Assembly: GCF_023159225.1 (NCBI RefSeq)
Contig: NC_063168.1
Coordinates: forward strand, 65,017,398 to 65,081,397
Direction of reading: 5' to 3'
Origin: Perognathus longimembris pacificus
Taxonomy: Eukaryota > Chordata > Mammalia > Rodentia > Heteromyidae
DNA: 64,000 nucleotides
Positions 23,311-33,520 of this stretch are shown one piece after another. Within the stretch, counting starts at the first letter, position 1. Each line of letters opens with the position of its first letter. A program made the translations under genes and the position numbers. The notes beneath the pieces were generated by a model. That model ran no database searches and was not told the origin of the DNA. It saw nothing but the letters and a program-made list of their open reading frames with translations.

Positions 23311-23510
23311 CATTTTTTTGTTGTTGTTTTTGGCCAGTCCTAGGGCTTGGACTCAGGGCCTGAGCACTGTACCTGGCTCCCTTTTGCTCAAGGCTAGCAC
23401 TCTGCCACTTGAGCCACAGTGCCACTTCTGGCCGTATCACTGAGGAATCGAACCCAGGGCTTCATGCATGCTAGGCAAGTACTCTACCGCTAAGCCACAT
23501 TCCCAGGACC
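23311..23510 (-). mobile_element. IDL-Geo SINE, older subfamily, minus strand
   Basis: Complement of right then left monomer: ggccagtcctagggcttgg near 23,331, a gcactctgccacttgagcc block, then gaatcgaacccagggcttca and the 5' end at cattcccagg. The left half has the older catgcatgctaggc form. The target-site duplication ccctccta lies at 23,303-23,310 and 23,511-23,518. Confidence 0.92.
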
Positions 23511-23518
23511 CCCTCCTA

Positions 23519-24479
23519 GGTTTTGAATCAACAATCTCCTCAATTCCAGGAAAGTTAAAGCCCACATCACTTGTTTAAACTTATTTTAATAAAATAATGT
23601 GATTTAGCCACCACCTCCTTATCCAGGAGGTATAAAATATGTATTATATTCATTTTGAAGATGGCAATTTTTTCCCCCTTGGAGACACAATTTTAAGCAA
23701 TTTATCAATGATGAAATAGCATCTGGCATGGAGGACTCAATGTAATTCAGCCAGTGTGTTTCTAAAGAGCATGATCTTTAATTTTACTCTTTCAAAAAAT
23801 TGTTTAACATAGCCTATAATCATTGAGTTGTGACTTAAATCAGGGCTTCACATGTGAAAAGGATTTTAACAGTCACGTAATGATGAGAAGGCACGTGAAG
23901 GCTGGGAGTTATTCAAGTCTCAGCTATTTCAGCAATCACAACTGATGGTTTTGTGAGTTCACCTTCAGGGAAAAACTTATGCATGGCAGGGTGGCAAATG
24001 AGATGATGATAGTGAAGATGCTACACTTCAAGCCTGTGTTCTGCAAAGGAACCATCAATAAACTTTTGATAGAATTTCAGTTTCATTAGTTGACTTAGTT
24101 TGGAAACCTAGCAATATATAATATAGAGTTTGTTGTTGATGGGTCCTAGAACTCATAAGGCAATTTCAGGCACTTTGGGATTGGATGTAAGTTATAGATG
24201 AAATAAAATTAACTTTGATTTGTGAGAATTTGGGGGGTAGTTGAACACAATAATTGATACATTGGGTGGCTAAAAATGTCAATCCATCACTTGAGCCTAA
24301 GAAGAAGGTTGATTTTTATTTTAATTTTTGAATTAAAATGATAAATTTTAACATAGAAACTCTGAGATTGGAAAGATTATAGGTCATTCAGGAGATGATG
24401 CGTAATAACCAATTTTAGATTAAAACCATCATATAGCTAAGGGGAGCATTTTAAAATCTTCCAAAATAGAGGTGATAAT
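23519..24479. other. No recognised feature
   Basis: AT-rich. No gene or repeat supported. Confidence 0.4.
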
Positions 24480-24525
24480 TGCATCCAGTACATAGTAATT
24501 GCTTGAATATTAATTAAACTGGATT
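24480..24525 (+). repeat. Possible L2/MIR 3'-end remnant
   Basis: gcatccagtacatagtaatt followed by gcttgaatattaatt resembles the common 'gcctggcacatagtaggtgc, tcaataaat' end of L2 or MIR. Short and diverged. Confidence 0.4.
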
Positions 24526-26762
24526 GAATTGCATTGAAATGAATTCAAGAGAACTAGGTCATCAAATACAACAGAGGAGAAGTAATCAATTAGAAGAGTG
24601 CAGAGATAGTTAGTGATCATGGATAAACAAATAACAGAGGAGCAAGAAGCCATCAGGTGGTCAGAGAGAAAAAGACTGAAAGAAGATTCCAGAAATAAGA
24701 CTTCGGGACGTGCATGCAGCCAGAGCCCAGGGAATACTGAAGAATGTGAGTGATGAATAAGCGGAGCCAATAATACAAATTTAACAAGGACAGAAATTAG
24801 TATAATCTTGCATTAAAATGATTACTACATACCTACTTGAGTAACTGCAGAAAATACACTAAAATGATTTGGTTTACTAGTGTTATAGCTTACAAGGCAG
24901 AGAACTATGGCTGGCTTTTAGGTACTACAGAAATATGCAGGTTAGATTCTTCTTTCTGTGGGAAATAAAGCAAGCACTGAGGTAGAAATAGGTAAGTATC
25001 CTAAGAGAAGAGAATGATTTTTGCTTTTTCCTCAGCAACATTCTCAATCCAAGGGACATCTGGTGCCTCTCCATTAGTTCCTGGTGAGTGAACGTGACCA
25101 TAAGTTAAACTCCTTGCTGGAGCTGACACTTTTACAAACTCAATGACCATGCCTGCCTGGTTCATATTACTTTCACAGTACCTTGGACAGAACCCAGCCC
25201 AATAATTTCTCCATTAAAACCACATTTAGAAATGAATTAATGAACAAATATATTAATAGATTCCTATCCATTGCCCCTGTTAAACCATCTTCCTCCTTTC
25301 TCTAGTTCCAGATACTGATTTACATATTCCTCTCATTATTAACATTTCCCCTTGTAAAGAAATAAGGAATTCAACCCCTCATTTCTCCCCTTGAAGCCTA
25401 CCACGTTGTGAAACTTTGTGTCCTTGACTTTTTTTCCCCCAATCATTGGAGCAGCAGCCCAACTACCTTAAAAATATAATAAAAGATACTGTTATATTTT
25501 TTGAAAGATAGGACAATGTAATTTTCTTCACTTTCTTAAAATGATACAGCTTTTGAAAAATATTAGACTTTTGACCAACTTGTGAATTCAGGGCTAAAGA
25601 GTTACATTTTCCTTGCTTCCCACATGAACATAATGTGGTTTGATATTGTTCACCTGGTTCAGATAAATGGAAAGTTATTTGCAGTTAGTCTGAGAGGTAT
25701 ATAAGGGTTCTTTCTGGAGAGTTGATCAGGTTTTGTTAGACTCTGAACTCCTTGGAATCCCTCAGACCACCCAAGAACATCAAATTGGAGGGCATGATGA
25801 GAAAACTCGTTGTGATTAAACTGAGACCATGCTCTGACTTTCTACCCCTTCAGACAACTTAGGCACTAATGCACACTGCACGTGTGTCTTTCAGAACTAG
25901 TCTTCACCTTTGCTTTGATATGAGAGGGAAAGCAGTGTTCTGCAATATGTGAAGAAGTCTATGGATTCTGTGGAGACAGGAGCAGTGTGAAATAAATCTC
26001 AGGAAGGCATCTTATTTCATAAATTTCCCAACTGATTCCTGCTATTGTATGAGTCTTGGCTCTAATCTCTATCAAAATCAGTCTTGAAGCCTTGTAAGAT
26101 TGCCTCCTGAGAAACTAACAGTCTTGCAATTGGACCACAGATGCCGTAGGCTCGAATGCACATTTAAGCATTGGTGTGCTTTCAAGTTATTTTCTAAATG
26201 TGTGGCTAAATTGGTATATGTACTATTTATATTGGGTCCTAAATGGTTTTATAAGACAAGGAACACTGAGTCCACTCTCGGGGTGGGGATTTTTCAGAAA
26301 CATCAGAGAGTCATGTAACTACAAACGTACAGAGTCAGTTGCTAGAGAATAGAATTTGATATGTTTAGAATATGTAGGCACATATAAAAATGTTACTCTT
26401 TATTATGTTTCTGCTTTAGTAAACAGATTTTTTTTATTAAAATCGCTTTATAAACAAAGCTGCATGAATTTTTATCTTAATAAACATGCTCCCACACTGG
26501 GAACAGAATCAGCTTAAAAAGCAGCAAAATGGCTGCAGTAATATTGTACATCTTTTAAGATTTTTGAATTCTGCCAAAGACTCACTGAAAAATAATCCTC
26601 CTATTTGCATTGTCCCATTGAAGACTGACATAGTCAATGTCCTCAACACTTACAAAATGTGAATTATCTTTAAAAATAACTTATCTTGACAGAAAAATCT
26701 CAGCATAACTCACTGTAGTTTTCATTTGAAATTTTATTATAAATCAGAAAAGTTTTGTTTAG
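24526..26762. other. No recognised gene; one possible L2-like end
   Basis: The part at about 25,165-25,260 (cacagtaccttggacagaac, then attaatgaac) may be another degraded L2 3' end. Frames at 24,510-24,770 (-) and 26,100-26,318 (+) are short and show no family signal. Confidence 0.4.
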
Positions 26763-26763
26763 T

Positions 26764-26797
<34 letters not shown>
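26763..26797. repeat. (GT)n microsatellite
   Basis: Uninterrupted GT run of about 17 units. Confidence 0.96.
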
Positions 26798-27340
26798 TCA
26801 GAATCTGAAACTGTGCACTAAAACTAAGATTTCCTCTTTGATTGTGTTCTTCTTGCAGGTATTTGGGCTCCAGCTATGAAAATAGGGTATGCACACGCAT
26901 GCGCACACACACACCACTACACATGAAAGTATTCAAATTTTCTGATGAATATTTTTGAAGTGTGAAGGAGATGGCTCAGCTTATGACAGATCAGAAGCTG
27001 AGAGGGAAGAAGGAAGCAGTTGCCAGGCACAGTATCAAGGACACTGCCCTAGTGAACTACTTCCTCTCACTGGGTGCTACTTTCTAAATTCCTCTAACTC
27101 CTCAGACACAGAGCCACCCAAGGGCATTCAACACATGAGCATATGGAAGATTTCAGTGTATAATGATCACTTGCAACATTACATTTATTTTGCAAAATTT
27201 TAGATATGTAACTGTATATGTTTTAGCCGCAAAATATGCTTCCACACTATGAATGTTTGATTCGATGATTAGAAAATCTTTTCCAACTCTCAAGATTATA
27301 CTGTTACAGTCTTTATTGTTCTTTATGGGTTTCTTTTGTT
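26798..27340. other. No recognised feature; short CA/GC run
   Basis: A short alternating purine-pyrimidine run (acacgcatgcgcacacacac) near 26,891-26,912 is present. An 82-codon + frame starting at 26,955 shows no domain. Confidence 0.4.
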
Positions 27341-27620
27341 TAAAATATACTAAAACTTATTTCATTTATCTATTATTTTTATTATATATTTTATATTTAT
27401 ATTATATATCTTATATATTATATATAGTGTATATATTTATATATCTATTATTTATTATCTATTATTTTATGAAATTGATTTTAGACACTAATGTCATAAA
27501 CATCATAATTTTTCTTCAAACTATTAGCCTGATAAATATATTAAATAATATGGTATCACATATTGTTATAGATTTATATTCTAATAGAGCAAGTCTTTTT
27601 TAAAACCTTCATTATCATAC
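27340..27620. repeat. AT-rich low-complexity DNA
   Basis: Dense TATA/TTAT repeats, especially 27,375-27,470. The 116-codon + frame at 27,253-27,603 is rich in Ile, Tyr, Leu and Phe purely from AT composition and is not a gene. Confidence 0.85.
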
Positions 27621-27689
27621 TTATTTTTATTTTACTGTTAGAAAAGTTGTTTGTAATTACACAAATTGTGCAAACATTTTTTATTTTAC

Positions 27690-28060
27690 TAACATATTTT
27701 ATTTACATTGAGATGTTTTAGGTTCACAGTAACAGTGAAAGTATAGAGATTCCCCTGTGCATGTCTTGCCATTATTTAGGTAAAACTTTTCCCATTAGCA
27801 ACATGTCCAATTGGAGTGGCACTTTGATTAAATGTTGAAACTTCATTGACATGCCATAATCATGGAAAGACTATAGTTTTATTAGAGCTCGCTCCTGAGA
27901 TTTGTATAGCTATATAATGACATGTATTGACATATACCATTAAAATATGGAGTAATTTCACTGCCTTGATAATAATCAAGTCTGCCCCTTCAACCTTCCT
28001 TCTCCCTTGCTCCTTTTTGTCCTTGGTGATCAATGGGTGTCCACATATGACAGTACAAAT
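27690..28060 (-). mobile_element. Ancient L1M-type 3'-end remnant, minus strand
   Basis: The run ttttaggttcacagtaacag at 27,716, then tagagattcccctgtgcat, cattagcaacatgtcc and aatgacatgtattgac near 27,918 follows in order the complement of an ancient mammalian L1 3'-end consensus. Diverged and non-coding. Confidence 0.6.
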
Positions 28061-28784
28061 TCTCAGGCTGACTGGTGTTTTCTTGAGTGCTATGATCTAG
28101 TACAATTTACAACACCAAAAGTGAGTACAAGACTCCTGTTATAGTGTTTTAAAACCTTTAGGTAACAATGGCCAAATCACATTCTCACTTGTAATTCTGT
28201 GAACAGTGTGTTTCCTTTCATTTTTAATTGCTGTTCCTTGATGTGGATATGAGTCTTCAAGAAATTTAGTTATTGAGTAAATCACTTGAATTTGTACTAT
28301 TATCTAATTGTGTTAATCATAGCCCATCTTTCTAAAATTCAATGTGTTGCTCTTAATTAAGGTTAAAAAGTTTATAAGCTTTAAAAAGACAAAAAAGCAT
28401 GAAAAGTTATAAAAGATTTCTCCAGTTACATTTGGTTTTCATATAAAAAGTTTTGACATGAAATTTGGTTCTAAATGATAAGTGATATTTTAATTACAGT
28501 TTTATTTACTTTTAATGAAATAATTACATAGGGCAGTTGAGTGGATTTTATTTCTTAATGACCTTACACTGGTAAATCCACTTGTAAGTAATTACTACTA
28601 ATACTTCATTGCAATTATATTTTGTTTGTAGGTTGTTTACTTCATTGAATGGAATGTGATCAGTGTTATTCCTAAACATTGCAAAGGCAATTGAAAGAAT
28701 TATATATAGACTTTGTTTATGAGACTCACATTTCAATATTTACTAACAAAATCAAGTCTGGTAATCAACTAAAATTCTCTGTTT
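28061..28784. other. No recognised feature
   Basis: AT-rich DNA that may be a further degraded extension of the ancient L1 copy upstream. I cannot delimit it. Confidence 0.35.
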
Positions 28785-28850
28785 TTATTTGTTTTACCCA
28801 AAGTTTATTGAGATATAAGTGATAATTAAAGATTGTATTTTTAAGTGGTA
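28785..28850 (-). mobile_element. Possible ancient L1M fragment
   Basis: caaagtttattgagatataa near 28,800 is the common complement of an ancient L1 3' segment. Only a short stretch is recognisable. Confidence 0.4.
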
Positions 28851-30467
28851 TGACTTAATCAGGATCTAAATACACTTTATTAAAAGCCCTGCTATTAACA
28901 TAACACATTGATCTCTCCATAAAGCAACATGTCTTCATAGTCAAAACACTTACAGTCAACCTTTTTAGCAAACTGTAACTGTCAAAAAGGAAGGTCTTAT
29001 AAATATTAATCTAGATTTGTCAGAGAGGAGAGAAATGCAGTTAATATCTACCATAATGTACAGAATAAAGTCCTAAAAACTGTAGTGGCACTGTGAATGT
29101 GGTTCAGTCAGATAAACTCAAGAGATAAATACTACTCTAATATTGACATAGTGTTCCATCCCTTTAACATCATTTAAATTATTTTTTCCAACTATTTGAG
29201 TAACTTTGTTCCTGATAGATATAGAAACTTGAACAGTTAAGTAGTTCAAAAGACTTTTAGTAAAATGTTAGTGCCATTAATTGTCTTCCCACCACATTGT
29301 ATATGACTATATTGTAATCAAACTAAACAAAACTAATACAGAAAGCCAGGAGTTTGGTAATTCCGGTGATTTTCCATAGCCACACAATTCTTCCGGGTTT
29401 TTTTCCCCCATTATCCTTCGCAAGTCTTCATTTATCTTAAGGTTTTTCCTGTAATGGTCTCAAAAAGTTGGCAATGGCTGAAATCATCCTACCTTCATAA
29501 TGCAGCATCTAAGTTTCCTCCACAATCACACAAAATAAAATAAAAAAAACTTTTTTGTGTTACTTCTTAATGATAAAGGAAACTATCTGGAAATCTCCTC
29601 AGTACATGGTGAAGGAACTTCTAATGCATATCCAGTCAACCCACTTGGGAAAGCTAAAAAGGATATTATTGTTATTCACATATAATGGGCAGAGGAGAAA
29701 TATGAAAGATTCTCCAATGAAATTGCAAAGAAAAAATCTATTGTCAAGAATGGTCATAGGGAGACTTTGGGTCTGAGAGAAAAACAAAATCTGTGCTACA
29801 AATACAGGTTGGAGACAGAAGCAAGAGAAGATGAGTTGAAAACTATTACAGACCACACATTCAGGGAAATGGGAAAAGGAGATTATTATTGAGAGAAATA
29901 GGAAAAGAACAAAGACATGTCAGGCTTGATGGAAAGATGATGGCTTTGCTTTGCCACAAGTTGGCCAGAGATATGGGATTCTCAAAAGGAATTGAAGTCA
30001 CATAGTTACAAAGTTTGAAGCACACAAGAACAGTTAGGCTACATACAGATCGAGTTTTGAAATCTTCTTCACAAGTATGGCAGTTGTTGTCATGGAATTT
30101 AGTATGATTGCTGAAGAAAGACACTGAAAAGCAGCAAAAACATAAGACAAATAGCTTAGGAAATCTGTTAGAATACGAAGTGAGAGATATCAATAAATAA
30201 AGAGATACAAGTAAAAAAGAGACCAGCTATTGATTTTTAAATCATTATGCTATAAACTATTAAATATTTAAAAATACAAAATTAAACTCAATATTGAGCT
30301 AACATATTTCATTTATTCTGCATTAGAAAACATTGTATCAAGTAATTATAATATTAGTCAGTTAACCATTTTTGATAATATTTATGTCCAGTTACTTTTT
30401 CAAAGTGTCATACTTTAATGGAACTATAGACACCTATCTCAATTTATCTTCTAAGAAAATGCATATT
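28851..30467. other. No recognised gene
   Basis: Frames at 29,555-29,776 (+), 29,599-29,856 (-) and 29,861-30,193 (-, 110 codons) overlap on opposite strands and have no recognisable domain. The last part (30,420-30,483) reads like the L1 segment that precedes the copy at 30,727. Confidence 0.4.
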
Positions 30468-30483
30468 AAAAAACACGTATTTC

Positions 30484-30674
30484 GGGCTGGGGATATGGCC
30501 TAGTGGCAAGAGTGCCGGCCTCGGATACACGAGGCCCTAGGTTCGATTCCCCAGCGCCACATATACAGAAAACGGCCAGAAGCGGCGCTGTGGCTCAAGT
30601 GGCAGAGTGCTAGCCTTGAGCGGGAAGAAGCCAGGGACAGTGCTCAGGCCCTGAGTCCAAGGCCCAGGACTGGC

Positions 30675-30710
<36 letters not shown>
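30484..30710 (+). mobile_element. Young IDL-Geo SINE, plus strand, with a very long A tail
   Basis: Complete two-monomer element with the young diagnostic forms gcctcggatac, cctaggttcgattcc, gagcgggaagaag and agtccaaggcccaggac. The tail is an uninterrupted run of about 41 A (30,676-30,716). The target-site duplication aaaaaacacgtatttc lies at 30,468-30,483 and 30,711-30,726. It is inserted into an older L1 fragment. Confidence 0.96.
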
Positions 30711-30717
<7 letters not shown>

Positions 30718-30726
30718 ACGTATTTC

Positions 30727-30853
30727 AGCAAGACTGTCTTGAAAACAATATTTATAAACACAACTTTGTTCTCTGCAGCATTGATTACCATAGCTAAGGT
30801 ATGTAATCAACCCAGGTGCCCTCCCTCAGTGGATCAATGGATCAAGAAAATGT

Positions 30854-30891
<38 letters not shown>

Positions 30892-31610
30892 TTAATAAAT
30901 ATACACACACACACACATATATATGATGAAATTCTACTCTTCCATCAGAGGGAATGATATTGTACCACTCATAAGGAAATGTAAAGACTTGGATAAAATT
31001 ATATTCAGTGAAGTAAGCCAGACTCAAAGCAGCACAGGCTGCTTGGTTTCCCACATTTGTAGTGGTTTCCTTCATTGAGAGTAATTCAAATGTGCCTATA
31101 AATTTACAAGTAAACACAGTGGATGGTAAAAACACAAACAAGAAACACTGGGACATGTTTGCAATAAATTATATAGGGCTCTAGACAGTCACAAAGTGAG
31201 ACCAAAGGTGAATATTCATAGAAAGAGATCACAAAGGCTCAATAGCTATGTGTATATGATCATATACAATAATATTTATCAAATGAACTCCAAGAAATGG
31301 AAATGAGAGATTGTTGTTGTTTCTGTTTTTGTCATCTTTTCCTTTTGTCTTGTTTGTTAGGTTGTCTGTGAGAGGGTAAGGGGGAAACAGAAAAGGTAGG
31401 ACAAAGGGAGAGAAAATGCAGCATTAGTACTCACTAGACACTATGTGTAAAATGAAATACACAACTTATGGGTGGGGATAGGAGGGAAAAACTGGGAGAG
31501 AGCAAGGGAAGGAGTGACATTGTCCAAAGAATGTACTCATTAACTGACTTGTTTAACTGTAACCTCTGTGTACATCATCTCTATAATGACAATAAAAATA
31601 TTTTTAAAAA
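30727..31610 (+). mobile_element. L1 3'-terminal fragment, plus strand, older
   Basis: It starts near ctctgcagcattgattacca (30,772) and runs through caacccaggtgccctccctc (30,808), gtggatcaatggatcaag, agtgaagtaagccagactc (31,007) and a terminal gacaataaaaatatttttaa near 31,590. This is the conserved L1 3' order, ending in a polyadenylation signal. Its 3' module (actgtaacctctgtgtacat near 31,557) matches the L1 ends at 32.5, 40.3 and 45.3 kb. Short frames across it are not genes. Confidence 0.8.
30857..30924. repeat. (TA)n-(CA)n compound microsatellite inside L1
   Basis: TA run at 30,857-30,886 and CA run at 30,901-30,918. It lies where L1 3' regions normally have a short tatatatacaca segment, so it is probably an expansion of L1 sequence. 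Confidence 0.9.
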
Positions 31611-31764
31611 GTGTTTGAAATCATTTTGACATTGCATAAAAACTAGACCACATACTTTATCCCTTAAATTCAAATGGTATATTTAATCTCACAGCTTAAC
31701 CAAAATCCTAGATTCAGAGGAGAAGGGGAAACAAAGAACAATCCAGAAGTAGGAGTCACACTCA
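31611..31764. other. No recognised feature
   Basis: Short interval between an L1 3' end and a SINE. Confidence 0.4.
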
Positions 31765-31980
31765 TATTTTGTGGTGCTAAGGAATGAGCCTAGAACCTTG
31801 TACACGCTAGACAAGTGCTATACCACTTGAACTATTCCCCTTGCCCTTTCATTTGTTTGTTTGCTTTAAGACAAGGCTTCTCTTCTGCCATAGTCCAGGA
31901 TAGCTTTGAACTCTCAATCCTCCTACTTCCCAAACTTGAATAGTTGGGATTGCAGGCAATCCACTACTACCTCAGATCTC
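31765..31980 (-). mobile_element. B1-ID chimeric SINE, minus strand, diverged
   Basis: On the + strand, the complement of an ID unit (ctagacaagtgctataccac near 31,808) is followed by the complement of a B1 core (gatagctttgaactctcaat near 31,900 and agttgggattgcaggc near 31,942). On the minus strand this reads B1 first, ID second. The right unit is ID-like rather than the Geo unit seen in other chimeras here. Confidence 0.65.
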
Positions 31981-32305
31981 ATTTCTTACTTTATGTACAC
32001 GAAAGAGTTGCAATCTATGTCTGTATTCAGCTTGAGTATTGGCTTCCCCTTGGAATTTGCTTGGCTAACAGAATGTGGAATACAGTCTTCTCAAATCTGT
32101 GAGGTTAAACCACTAGAAGTCTTGGAGTTTCCAGGAAATTCCGAAGAAAAGCTACCAAGACATTTGGGAACCTAAAGTGAGCTCCCGCTTCAGACAGGAA
32201 CGGTGTCTTCATCAGCCTTGATGACATTTTAGATGCATCTTTCACTAAAGCTAGAACTCTGAGAGATTTGTAGCTAGAACTCTTCAGGTAAGTCTAAACC
32301 ATTTT
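31981..32305. other. No recognised feature
   Basis: Unique-looking. The open frame over 31,906-32,175 is largely antisense SINE plus chance. Confidence 0.4.
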
Positions 32306-32320
32306 AAGAACTGTGAAAGA

Positions 32321-32585
32321 AGTAGTAGGAAATTCAAAGTGAATACCAAATTCGAGAGACACAGGGTAAAAAAAGAGAAATAACTACAAAAGCAATACTT
32401 GCAAAACTGTTTGGTGTAAGTGAACTGAACACCTGGGGGGGGGGGGGAGGGAAAGTGGGGGAGGGAGGGGGGCATGAGGGACAAGGCAACAAACAGTACA
32501 AGAAATGTATCCAATGCCCAACGTATGATACTGTAACCTCTCTGTACGTCAGTTTGATAATAAAAATTTGAGGAAAAAAAAAAAA
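32321..32585 (+). mobile_element. 5'-truncated young L1 (3'UTR only), plus strand
   Basis: A 265-bp insertion bounded by the perfect 15-bp target-site duplication aagaactgtgaaaga (32,306-32,320 and 32,586-32,600). It contains a G-rich tract (G13 at 32,435-32,447, then more G runs), the module actgtaacctctctgtacgt, taataaaaatttgagg and an A tail. This shows the 3' end expected for a relative of the full-length L1 at 58.9 kb, whose own 3' end lies outside the window. Overlapping minus frames rich in Pro, Ser and Phe are artefacts. Confidence 0.93.
32435..32473 (+). repeat. G-rich tract in L1 3'UTR
   Basis: G13 followed by several more G runs. It has potential to form a G-quadruplex and is typical of the polypurine or G-rich tract of L1 3'UTRs. 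Confidence 0.85.
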
Positions 32586-32600
32586 AAGAACTGTGAAAGA

Positions 32601-33299
32601 TATCATTTGTTTTCCCTGAGTTTGGAGTGGTTTGCAAAGCGTCAAAAGAAAACTCGAGTCCATTATGTCAGCTCAAATCAGTGTGGATAGGTGATTCCCA
32701 AACTAAGCCTGAAATGAATCTTTGGTCGAAGGACAATTAGTCATGTCAACCCGCCCCTAAAAGTGTCTTTGAGTGGAACTTCACTCCCTAACACCTAAGA
32801 GAGAAGTCTTCTGTTTTCTCTACAAATACTAAAACTCATAGTTGCCAAACATCATTAATTTTACAAATAACTATCCAAGACCACATATATTGCCTATATT
32901 AGATTAAATATAAGATATTAAGGAAAAGCATTTTACACAGGTCATAGGATACAAGGGATTAAACTGAGAAGAGGTCAGTTTATTACTGACTGTTTTGGTA
33001 AATATTGTTTGATTAGAATCCAGATATACCCATTTGTTTACACATTGTCTGACATTTTTGTTCAACAGTGTTTGTCACAGAGACTGTCGGGCTGCAAATA
33101 TTTGCTCTCTGGAAGCTTGAAGCCAAAGTTTATTGACCCCCAATAAATGTTGAACCATATTTCATAGATCATAGAGAAGTTTTGCGATTGTGTTCCTGGT
33201 TACAGCAAAAAAGGAATTTCTACTAAAGGTTTTCAGAAATATAGTCCCAATTTGTCCTTAGAAAATCTGGGCAAGTGTCAATGACATATATGAACTCAC
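32601..33299. other. No recognised feature
   Basis: Unique-looking sequence. No gene or repeat supported. Confidence 0.4.
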
Positions 33300-33520
33300 A
33301 AACTGGACTCCAGTGGCTCAAATTTCTAAGCCTTGCTTCTCAGGAGACTGATGTCCAGAGAATTGAACTGCTGAAAAGGCCCCAAGACAGCATTTTCAAA
33401 ATTACCCCCCCAAAAGCCAGGCTGGAGATATGGTTCATGTCAAAAATGACAATCAGTGCACAGCTCTGGGTTCCAAATACTTACCAGCAAATAATAATAA
33501 ATGAAATTATTTATGTATGT
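33300..33520 (+). mobile_element. Degenerate B1/ID-type SINE, plus strand
   Basis: ctccagtggctcaaatttct near 33,308 and cttctcaggagactgatgtc resemble a decayed B1 core. gctggagatatggttcatg near 33,422 and gctctgggttcc near 33,463 resemble a decayed ID unit. Very old. Confidence 0.45.

Noticed and set aside
27253..27603. 116-codon hydrophobic plus frame
   Set aside because: Made of AT-rich low-complexity DNA. Its Ile/Tyr/Leu/Phe content is compositional and it has no membrane-protein organisation.
32284..32663. 117- and 109-codon minus frames rich in Phe, Ser and Pro
   Set aside because: Antisense reading of the G-rich L1 3'UTR insertion and its flanks.
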